Shown one piece after another: positions 21,290-29,319 of a stretch of DNA of 64,000 nt. The translations under genes and the position numbers were made by a program. How positions within the stretch are numbered: position 1 is the first letter of the stretch; every line of letters begins with the position of its first letter. Under the pieces are notes generated by a model. That model saw only the letters and a list, made by a program, of their open reading frames with translations, was not told the DNA's origin and made no database searches. Location: NCBI GenBank assembly GCA_022827835.1, contig JAJEIO010000049.1, positions 124,001-188,000 of the forward strand, written 5' to 3'. The DNA is from Candidatus Latescibacterota bacterium. GTDB lineage: Bacteria > Latescibacterota > UBA2968 > UBA8231.

Positions 21290-22636
21290 TTATTCGTACA
21301 TGGCGTCTTGATCGCGCCGCAGTTGCAACGCGAGCGAATCTGGCAAATCGACCATGGCGTAGCCAATGGCGTCGCCTTGCCGCACATCTTGCTTGAGTAC
21401 GGCCCCGCCCGACAGCCCTAACGGCAATAGGCCTTCTTGGCGCGCCACGGTTGCCTTTTCGCTTTGACCCAATACGGTGTAGCCGCCCCCGCCGTCGAGG
21501 GTCTCGCCGGCTTTGAGGTCTCGCTTGGCTACGGCGATTACATCGGCGGTGGGTACGGAGCGCGGAGCGCCGGTTGGCAGGCCGTAGAGCGCGACTTTGG
21601 CGATGGTGATCGGGGCCTCAACTGCCACCAAGTGATAGGGGCGGTAGAGGAGGAAGTTTTTGCCGTCGCCGCCCGGATGCAGACCGTAGGTGTCGAGGTC
21701 TTCGACGGTAAAGGGATGCTCGCTGCGGGCGACGACGAAGACGCCCATGCCCAGTGGGTTGGCGAGCCGGGTCTTGCCGTCCTCGGCGACGCTGTTGGCT
21801 AGCTCGATGACTCCGCGCTGGCTCAGCAGCCCTCCTTCTTCGACCAAGCTAAATTTTTGCGGGATGTCCGCCAAATTGCACGACGGCTCGTGCATACCTC
21901 TTACATCGGGGACTAGTCCGGCCATGTTGGCGATGGCCGTGGCCTCGACTTGGGCTTTGGTGCCGTCGCGGAAGGAGTTGTACATCTTCAAGCTGATGTT
22001 GCGCCGCTGCAAGGTTTCTTCGTCAAAGCCAAACCGCGCCGCGGTGTTGTCGGGTGTGCCTTGGGGATCGTCGGCGAAGAGGATGGTGCCGCGGCCTGCG
22101 GCCACTACCTCTAAGCCAAGAGACCACGCCCATTCGATGATGTTCATGGTCACTCCGGGCTGATCGCCATCGACGAGTGAGTACACCACGCCTGCGCTGT
22201 CGGCCTTGCGCTTGAGGAGTGCGCCGATGGTCACGTCCGTTTCGACATTGACCATTACGAGGTGGTTGCCGCTGGCGATTGCGGCGCTGGCCATGCTGGC
22301 TCCGACTGAGGTAGAGCCGGTCGCCTCTACTACCACGTCCAAACCTTCGGCCTGCGCGACTAACAGCCCGTCTTCAACGGCGGTGAATTTCCCCGCGTGA
22401 ATAGCCTCTGCCAACGCCTGCGGACTATCCGCCGTTCCCACCGCAACATCCCCGTACCCCGCCGCGTATGCGTAGCGGGCGCGCGCTAGGTCGATGTCGG
22501 CAATGGCCGAGACGACCATGCCCTGCATCTGGGCGATCTGCGCGACCAACCCGCCGCCGAATTTCCCCGCGCCGATGATGCCGACGCGGATGGGTTTACC
22601 TTGACGCTCGCGCTCGGCGAGCAATGCGCTAAGCAT
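21290..22636 (-). CDS. NAD(P)-dependent oxidoreductase with C-terminal SAF-like domain
   Basis: VGIIGAGKFGGGLVAQIAQMQGM, VVEATGSTSVGA, VAKRDLKAGETLDGGGGY. Confidence 0.8.
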   Translation of the reverse strand: MLSALLAERERQGKPIRVGIIGAGKFGGGLVAQIAQMQGMVVSAIADIDLARARYAYAAGYGDVAVGTADSPQALAEAIHAGKFTAVEDGLLVAQAEGLDVVVEATGSTSVGASMASAAIASGNHLVMVNVETDVTIGALLKRKADSAGVVYSLVDGDQPGVTMNIIEWAWSLGLEVVAAGRGTILFADDPQGTPDNTAARFGFDEETLQRRNISLKMYNSFRDGTKAQVEATAIANMAGLVPDVRGMHEPSCNLADIPQKFSLVEEGGLLSQRGVIELANSVAEDGKTRLANPLGMGVFVVARSEHPFTVEDLDTYGLHPGGDGKNFLLYRPYHLVAVEAPITIAKVALYGLPTGAPRSVPTADVIAVAKRDLKAGETLDGGGGYTVLGQSEKATVARQEGLLPLGLSGGAVLKQDVRQGDAIGYAMVDLPDSLALQLRRDQDAMYE

Positions 22637-22675
22637 GTATTCCTCCTCATTTGTTTAGATGCTATTGCTGGCGGG

Positions 22676-22711
22676 CTTCGACAAGCTCAGCCCGCGTTGA
22701 ACCTGTCGAAG
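22676..22711. repeat. REP-like imperfect palindrome
   Basis: cttcgacaagctcagcccgcgttgaacctgtcgaag; perfect outer 8-bp arms CTTCGACA/TGTCGAAG. Confidence 0.7.
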
Positions 22712-22713
22712 TG

Positions 22714-24411
22714 CTACGTCATAAAATCCAAATCCGCCCCCAAGTTCGCCTGCAATACGCGCTCGGCGTACAGCCGACGCCATCCACGTGCTGGCGCAGC
22801 GGGTGCAGTCCATTCGGCCCGCCGGCGGACGAGAGTTTCCTCGGGGACTAGTAAATCTAAGCGCCCGGCTTCTACGTCCAACTCGATCAGGTCTCCGTCG
22901 CGGACGAGTGCCAACGGGCCTCCAACGGCCGCTTCCGGCGCTACGTGCAAAGCGACCGTTCCATACGCCGTGCCGCTCATTCGCCCATCGGAGATGCGCA
23001 CCATGTCCGTGACGCCTTGGGCGGCAAGGTGCTTGGGCAAGGGCATGGACCCAGCTTCAGGCATACCGAGGGCCACTGGCCCGGCTCCGCGCAGCACCAG
23101 CACGTGTTCCGGCGTGATGCCCAAGGCGGGGTCGTCAACGCGCGAGGCATCGTCTGGCCCCTCGAATACGATGGCTGGCCCTCGGTGCTTGTGCAAGTGT
23201 GGGGAAGAGGTGGCCTTTTTCAAGACGGCTCCGTCGGGCGCGAGCGAGCCTTTTAGCACTACGAGAGACGACGCTGGCCCCAGCGGCGCGTCCAAAGTGC
23301 GGATCGCGGTTTGCCAATCGCCGGGCGCGGCTACCTCCTGTAAGAGTGCGCCGAGCGTTTGGTCGCTGACTCCTACTGCATCGAGATCGAGCATCGGCTC
23401 CAGTGTTTTGAGCAGGACGGGTACGCCGCCGGCCTTGTCGAAATCCTCCATGTACCCAGTGCCCGCTGGCTTGCAATCGACCAGCAGCGGCACTTGTTGG
23501 GCCGTTGTGTGAAAGTCGTCTAGCGACAGGTCCACGCCGGCCCGGCGCGCAATGGCGAGCAGATGCACGACTGCATTCGTCGAGCCGCTCAGCGCGGCCA
23601 GCACCTTGAGCGCGTTGGCAAAGGCCGCTGGCGTTAGTATGTCCCGCGCCGAGCGGCCCTCGGTGGCTAAGGCTACGGCCCGGCGGCCTGTGGCAACTCC
23701 GAGCCGCAAGCGTTGGCCTGAGACTGCGGGCGGGGTAGCTGCGCCCGGCAGCATTAGCCCGAGGGCTTCGGTCACGCAGGCCATGGTCGAGGCCGTGCCC
23801 ATGACCATGCAGGTTCCGGCGGTTGGGCACAAGCTCTGCCGGACAGCGGCGATTTCTTCGGCGTCGAGCGCACCGGCTCGGTGCTGCGCCCAATAGCGGC
23901 GGCAATCCGTGCAGGCACCCAATCTCTCGCCCTGCCAGTCTCCGGCCAGCATTGGTCCGGCGACGAGGTGGATGGCGGGCACGGATGCGGAAGCTGCGGC
24001 CATGAGTTGGGCTGGCAGGGTTTTGTCGCAGCCGCCGAGCAGCACCACCGCGTCCATGGGCTGGGCGGCGATCATTTCCTCGGTTGCCATGGCCATGAGG
24101 TTGCGAAAGAGCATGGCGGTGGGGGAGAGGAGGATTTCGCCGAGGGAAAGGGTTGGAAAGACGAAGGGTAGGCCACCCGCTTCTAGCACGCCTCGTTTGA
24201 CGGCTTCTACGAGCTGGGGCATGGCGCGATGGCAGGTGGTGTAGTCGGACGAGGTATCGGCAATGCCGACGACGGGCCGCTCTAAATCCGCTTCGTCGTA
24301 GCCGGCTGAGGCGAGAAAAGCGCGGCGTAAGTAGCGGCTAAAACCGGGGTCGGCGTAGTGGGTTAGGTTGCGGTCGATGCCGGTGGGGGGGGGATTCAAT
24401 TCGTTTCTCAC
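22714..24411 (-). CDS. IlvD/Edd family dehydratase (sugar-acid or dihydroxy-acid dehydratase)
   Basis: GIADTSSDYTTCHRAMPQLVEAVKRGV, LLGGCDKTLPAQLMAA, RISDGRMSGTAYGTV. Confidence 0.92.
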   Translation of the reverse strand: MRNELNPPPTGIDRNLTHYADPGFSRYLRRAFLASAGYDEADLERPVVGIADTSSDYTTCHRAMPQLVEAVKRGVLEAGGLPFVFPTLSLGEILLSPTAMLFRNLMAMATEEMIAAQPMDAVVLLGGCDKTLPAQLMAAASASVPAIHLVAGPMLAGDWQGERLGACTDCRRYWAQHRAGALDAEEIAAVRQSLCPTAGTCMVMGTASTMACVTEALGLMLPGAATPPAVSGQRLRLGVATGRRAVALATEGRSARDILTPAAFANALKVLAALSGSTNAVVHLLAIARRAGVDLSLDDFHTTAQQVPLLVDCKPAGTGYMEDFDKAGGVPVLLKTLEPMLDLDAVGVSDQTLGALLQEVAAPGDWQTAIRTLDAPLGPASSLVVLKGSLAPDGAVLKKATSSPHLHKHRGPAIVFEGPDDASRVDDPALGITPEHVLVLRGAGPVALGMPEAGSMPLPKHLAAQGVTDMVRISDGRMSGTAYGTVALHVAPEAAVGGPLALVRDGDLIELDVEAGRLDLLVPEETLVRRRAEWTAPAAPARGWRRLYAERVLQANLGADLDFMT

Positions 24412-24416
24412 GGCAA

Positions 24417-25121
24417 TCAGACTCCAAGCTGCACGGCAAGATCGTGAAAATCCTCTGCAATTATATCAAAATCTCCGTCTTGCGCGATGTCTGCTTGGCC
24501 GTCCGGCCCCCATTCAAGTGGACGTGGAATGAAGGCCGTTCTGAATCCAACGGCTCTAGCTCCCTCTAAGTCGTGGCGATGCGCCGCGACCATCAGGATT
24601 GAAGGCGGCTCCAGATCGAGAAGCTGCGCCGTCATCTCGTAGACTTCCCGGTCCGGCTTGTAATGCCGCGCAAGCTCTGCTGACAAGATACAGTCCCACG
24701 GAATACCTGAGTGCTTCGCCATGTTGGTCAGCAACGACATGTTGCCATTGGAAAGCGCGGCAACGATGTATTTGGACTTCAGCCGCAACATGCCGCCGAC
24801 CACATCGGGCCACGGATCCAGCCTGTGCCAAACGCGATTGAAGTGGCTGCGCTCGTCCTCGGACAACTCGGGAATCGAGAAGTCTTGCAGAATGTCGTCG
24901 AGAATCATTCGGTGGAGCGCGTCTATTTTCGTCCAAGGCAATTCGCCGCTCCGCACGCGACCCATAGCAGGCTCATAGCCATTGCGCCAAGCCGTGGCAA
25001 AGCGCGCCCAGTCCACGGTAAGCCGCTTGTCGCAGCCTAAACACTCACCCTCTCGCACAATGGTAGAGTACCAGTCGGTGACCGTACCAAAGACATCGAC
25101 CGTCAGCGCCTTAATACCCAT
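24417..25121 (-). CDS. HAD type II (2-haloacid dehalogenase-like)
   Basis: KALTVDVFGTVTDWYSTI, VAALSNGNMSLLTNMAKHSG, MVAAHRHDLEGARAVGFRTAFI. Confidence 0.9.
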   Translation of the reverse strand: MGIKALTVDVFGTVTDWYSTIVREGECLGCDKRLTVDWARFATAWRNGYEPAMGRVRSGELPWTKIDALHRMILDDILQDFSIPELSEDERSHFNRVWHRLDPWPDVVGGMLRLKSKYIVAALSNGNMSLLTNMAKHSGIPWDCILSAELARHYKPDREVYEMTAQLLDLEPPSILMVAAHRHDLEGARAVGFRTAFIPRPLEWGPDGQADIAQDGDFDIIAEDFHDLAVQLGV

Positions 25122-25149
25122 GCGAGCAGAGTTCACGTCACCTCGGGCG

Positions 25150-25482
25150 TCAATCGCGGAGATCGCCGTCGGCAATGCCTGACAGTTCGACCGGCGGACG
25201 GTCGGGGAATCTAGCGATGAGCGAAAGGCTGCCGCCCATGGCCTCCACCGTCTTGCGCAACGTCGAGAGCAACAGATCGCTTCGTTGCTCGAGCCGCGAG
25301 ACGCCGTCCTGCGAGATGCCGAGTTGGTGCGCGACGCGCGCCTGGGTGAGCTGACGGGCTTTGCGCAGTTCGCGCAGAGTCATCTCCTCGGCAATGAGTT
25401 CTGCCGCCCGATCCTCGACCTTGCGTCGCCGAGCGGGATCCAGCGTCGCAATCTTGTCTTCTACGTTCAAAGCCATCATCAA
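25150..25482 (-). CDS. XRE-family HTH regulator (HigA-like antitoxin)
   Basis: LRELRKARQLTQARVAHQLGISQDGVSRLEQRSDLLLSTLRKTVEAMGGSL; ATG at 25479. Confidence 0.85.
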   Translation of the reverse strand: MMMALNVEDKIATLDPARRRKVEDRAAELIAEEMTLRELRKARQLTQARVAHQLGISQDGVSRLEQRSDLLLSTLRKTVEAMGGSLSLIARFPDRPPVELSGIADGDLRD

Positions 25483-25575
25483 TCTCCTTCCTGCGCGAGC
25501 CAGGCTAAATGTCGATTGAATCGCTCGTCGGCCTTGCGGACTAGATTTTTCCTTCTAGCTGCGGAAGTCCGCTTG

Positions 25576-27777
25576 CTATTGCTCCGCTCCCGATTCGGTT
25601 TGGAAACGACTGGCGAGGAGGTAGCGGTACAGCTTGAGGGTAAGCCGCTCTTCGTGCTGCTCCAGCCAGCCTAGGTCGGCCGGGGTCAGCACCATCGTTT
25701 GGCAGGAGTCGTCTGCAACCACAGAGGCTGCTTTCTGGTCCGACGCGCCCGTCGGCCATATCGCCTCGCCTGGGCCGCATTGAAACAGGCGCGTACCCGC
25801 GGAATCGTACCCGGAAGCCCGGCCCGCAAGCAGCAGTTGCAGACCTTCTTGCGGCGCATCCGGTCCTACGAGAGCCTCGCCGGCAGCGTACTGGCGCGGA
25901 TTCAGCCAAGGTCGAAGTTCCTCCAGTAGATCTTCGAAATCAATTTGCCGCTCTAGGTAGCGCTCGAGATCATCAACGGTGTGCTCCATCAGGGAGGCGC
26001 GACGCTCGTCCGCCTTGTCCACGTTCGTCCTCCATTCCGCAATGACGATGTCCTCACAGCGCTCGAGGGCGCGGTCCACATCCGGCTCCACCAGCAACTC
26101 GGCATATACGGTAGGCGGAAGGTTGTGTTCAAATCCGGTCCGCAATCCCTCGGATAATGCGCTCAGAGCTACTCGTACACCAGCAGCGTGCGCCGTTTGC
26201 AGAAACCTGCTCAGGACGTTCACTGCCGAGAAGTCGAAGCCGGAAACGGCACTGAAGTCCAATATCAGGCAAGTAGGACGCGAAGCGCCGCGCAGGGACT
26301 GCCTGAGATGCTCGGCGAGGGGGCATACGCTGCCGAAAAAGAGGTAGCCGCGCAGTTGGTATGCCTGTACCCGCTCTCCCTCCTCCAGCAGGATGGCGCG
26401 ATCGGGGACGGGGCGGGTCTTGTTGCTCTCGCGCTCGTGCGCGGTGAACTGCGATTCGATTGGGTCCACGCGGCTGAGGCGCACGGCGAAAAATACGAGG
26501 GTGGCCAGCATCCCGACGCCCACACCCTCAATTAGTCCGAAGGATAGGATCGCAATGAAAATCAACAGAATGATGCCGTACTCCGACCAAGGGAGCCGCT
26601 TGCGGCTTTTCACGAGACCTTCGTCTAACATGCCGAGTCCGGCAAAGATCAGGATGCCTCCTCCTACGAGTGAAGCCGGGACGAATCCCAGTATTCCGTC
26701 GCCTAGGAACAACGCGATCCCGATCACGAGGGCGGCGACCACCCCAGTCAGCCTTGTTGTGGCCCCAAGCAGCTTGCTGCGCAGGGAAGCCGGTACGACA
26801 AAGGTCGCCACTGTGCCGCCGCCTAGACCAGCGACCATACTCGCGACGCCCGTCACCCGGAACTCCCGGTCCCAGTCCAACTCCTGATTCGTCGCCAATT
26901 CGAGACCGGCAAAATTCATGATTACGCAGATGAAAGCGACCAAGATCAGCGTCAGCATGTAGGGAGCCTGCTCGGCCATTGAGGCCCATTGCACGTGCAC
27001 CAGATCGGCAGGGAACAAAGCTGGCCACAGGCTCCCGTCCGCGGTGCTCGTAAGCAGCAGGCCCTCCGCCCGCGCCGCTTCAACCGAAATGCCGAGGCTG
27101 GCGAGTACGAGATGGTACGCAGCGCCGGCCAGTGCGACGCTCACCGGCAAGATCAGCGGGTTGCCCCAGCGCTTAATCGCGAGGTACAAAGCGATCCCAT
27201 ACGCCGCACCTGGGCTCCACTTCCACAGCACAGAGGGTTCAAAGAGTGCGGGAATCGCCCGCCAATCTGGTTTGGCTCCCATCAACGACATGGCCGCCAA
27301 GCACACGGCTCCCCCGATCCCAGCTACAAACCCACCCGTCACCGGATAGGGGATAAAGCGGACTAGATTGGCGAGCCGGAATCGCCCGATCAGGAGACAG
27401 CACGCGCCAGTGGCGACGGCACTGATGATGAGCGCGACCGCGGTGGTGACAAACAGCGCGTCGCCCTCGGCGCTCATTGTGAACCCGACCGTGGCCATGA
27501 CGATCACCAGCGCGGGAGACAGTCCCGCAATCGCGCCGAGGTAGCCGCCCGCGAGGGCGATGATGAGGCATGCCGCAAAGTTCCCGAACAGCACTAAGCC
27601 GACGCCTTGGGAGGAATAGGAGGCTAACGGTCCCGAGAATATGAAGCTCCCGAAGGCAATCTGGGAGACGAGCAGACCTAGGCCCGAGGTGAAGCCGGCT
27701 GACAGCGCTGGAACGGCCTTCGCGGACAGGAGGTCGGCGCGAAGCTCGGACGTAGAATTTTGGAGTAAGGATCTCAT
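25576..27777 (-). CDS. SulP-family anion permease with STAS and cyclic-nucleotide-binding-like C-terminus
   Basis: Polytopic SulP core, STAS (CLILDFSAVSGFDFSAVNVL), cNMP-like tail (LNPRQYAAGEALVGPDAPQEGLQLLLAGRASG). Confidence 0.88.
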   Translation of the reverse strand: MRSLLQNSTSELRADLLSAKAVPALSAGFTSGLGLLVSQIAFGSFIFSGPLASYSSQGVGLVLFGNFAACLIIALAGGYLGAIAGLSPALVIVMATVGFTMSAEGDALFVTTAVALIISAVATGACCLLIGRFRLANLVRFIPYPVTGGFVAGIGGAVCLAAMSLMGAKPDWRAIPALFEPSVLWKWSPGAAYGIALYLAIKRWGNPLILPVSVALAGAAYHLVLASLGISVEAARAEGLLLTSTADGSLWPALFPADLVHVQWASMAEQAPYMLTLILVAFICVIMNFAGLELATNQELDWDREFRVTGVASMVAGLGGGTVATFVVPASLRSKLLGATTRLTGVVAALVIGIALFLGDGILGFVPASLVGGGILIFAGLGMLDEGLVKSRKRLPWSEYGIILLIFIAILSFGLIEGVGVGMLATLVFFAVRLSRVDPIESQFTAHERESNKTRPVPDRAILLEEGERVQAYQLRGYLFFGSVCPLAEHLRQSLRGASRPTCLILDFSAVSGFDFSAVNVLSRFLQTAHAAGVRVALSALSEGLRTGFEHNLPPTVYAELLVEPDVDRALERCEDIVIAEWRTNVDKADERRASLMEHTVDDLERYLERQIDFEDLLEELRPWLNPRQYAAGEALVGPDAPQEGLQLLLAGRASGYDSAGTRLFQCGPGEAIWPTGASDQKAASVVADDSCQTMVLTPADLGWLEQHEERLTLKLYRYLLASRFQTESGAEQ

Positions 27778-27946
27778 TCTGCTAGGTCGGAGAAACTGAA
27801 CTGATGCACCGCGATTACCTCCCCTTTTTAGTAATCAGGTGCCGCCAAGGGAAAAGCTTGTCAAGATGCTTAATCAAAAATTCCTCTATTAAAGACCCTT
27901 TTTTTTGAATTTTCTGCAAGGGTATGTCTGAAAAATTGGCACAAAA

Positions 27947-27963
27947 TTCAAGTTCAACTTGAA
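27947..27963. promoter_or_regulatory. candidate operator palindrome
   Basis: TTCAAGTT-C-AACTTGAA, perfect 8-bp arms immediately upstream of the 27966 ATG. Confidence 0.45.
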
Positions 27964-27965
27964 AT

Positions 27966-29180
27966 ATGTACCAATCTCGTTATTTTGTCCTTGAGAGACA
28001 TCACACGCGAATAGAGATCAGAACCGTGATCTTACGACAAATCGCCAGAGAATTGGCGGCGACGGCAACCGAATTTCCCGTGGTGACAATCATCGGTCCA
28101 CGGCAGGCGGGAAAAACCACGTTGGCGCGTATGCAGTTTCCCAACCACGCTTATGCGAACCTCGAAGCACCCGATGTACGCAGGCTGGCGATAAGCGATC
28201 CCCACGCTTTCTTCTCGCAATTTCCGCCACCCGTTATTATCGACGAAATCCAGCGCGTGCCCGAACTGCTTTCAACCATCCAAGTCCTCGCTGACAGCAG
28301 CCAGCAACGCGGGCAATACATTCTCACGGGCAGTCACCAGTTGCGTCTGCAGGAAGCCGTTGCCCAATCCCTGGCCGGACGCACCGCCCTCTTGCGCCTG
28401 CTGCCCTTGTCGATAGCAGAACTCAAAGCAAACAGCATCACACACACGCGCGACGAATTTATCTACCAAGGCTTTATGCCCCGCCTGTACAGCGAGCAAG
28501 TCAATCCGACTCGCCTATACCGGAATTACTGTCAAACCTATATCGAGCGCGACATCAGGCAGATGATCAATCTCAGGAATCTGACAGATTTTGAGAACTT
28601 CACGCGCCTGCTAGCCGGCCGCGTTGGTCAGGTTTTGAATCTGAGTTCGCTGGCTAACGACGTGGGGGTGTCGAGTACCACGCTAAAAGAATGGCTCTCG
28701 GTACTCGAAGCATCGCACACCGTTTTCAGGTTGAATCCCTATTTTGAAAACTTTGGCAAGCGCATCATCAAATCGCCCAAAATCTATTTTACCGATGTTG
28801 GGCTCGCGTCCTACCTGCTCGGCATTGAGTCGCCCGCGCTCGCTGCCCGGGATCCACTGATTGGCAATCTCTTTGAAAACATGGTCGTCATCGAAGCCTT
28901 GAAAGCCAGACTCAACGCGGGCAAAGAGCCTGAACTTTATTTTTACCGCGACAACAAAGGCAACGAAGTAGATCTGTTGTTTAGGCGAAACAGGCAGTTA
29001 ATCCCCATTGAAGTCAAATCGGCCATGACGTTTAATCCAGAATTTGCAAAGGGAATCGCGCAGTTTCAGAAAATCGCGTCCTCCACGCAGAAAGGCTACA
29101 TCATCTACGCGGGCAATCTCACACCGGAACTATCCCATGCCAGCGTGCTGCATTTTACCGACGTGGATAGCATCTTTTAA
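27966..29180 (+). CDS. AAA_14/DUF4143 ATPase
   Basis: Walker A GPRQAGKTTLAR, VIIDEIQRVPELL, YILTGSHQLRL, C-terminal nuclease-like NKGNEVDLLF...IEVKSA. Confidence 0.9.
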   Translation: MYQSRYFVLERHHTRIEIRTVILRQIARELAATATEFPVVTIIGPRQAGKTTLARMQFPNHAYANLEAPDVRRLAISDPHAFFSQFPPPVIIDEIQRVPELLSTIQVLADSSQQRGQYILTGSHQLRLQEAVAQSLAGRTALLRLLPLSIAELKANSITHTRDEFIYQGFMPRLYSEQVNPTRLYRNYCQTYIERDIRQMINLRNLTDFENFTRLLAGRVGQVLNLSSLANDVGVSSTTLKEWLSVLEASHTVFRLNPYFENFGKRIIKSPKIYFTDVGLASYLLGIESPALAARDPLIGNLFENMVVIEALKARLNAGKEPELYFYRDNKGNEVDLLFRRNRQLIPIEVKSAMTFNPEFAKGIAQFQKIASSTQKGYIIYAGNLTPELSHASVLHFTDVDSIF

Positions 29181-29319
29181 GCAAAAGACGCGACTCGCTG
29201 AATCTGCTGCGCCGTTTCCCCCAACACCGCCTTGCCCTAGCCCAACAGCTTAGCTATTCTTTTTTCCTCCCCGTGATCCCCGTTCGTCTTCGCCGCACAC
29301 TGCTTCAGGAATTTGTACC

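Noticed and set aside
22601-23512. 303-aa ORF antisense to the IlvD-family gene
   Set aside because: Low-complexity Ser/Arg/Pro-rich shadow translation, typical of the opposite strand of GC-rich genes.
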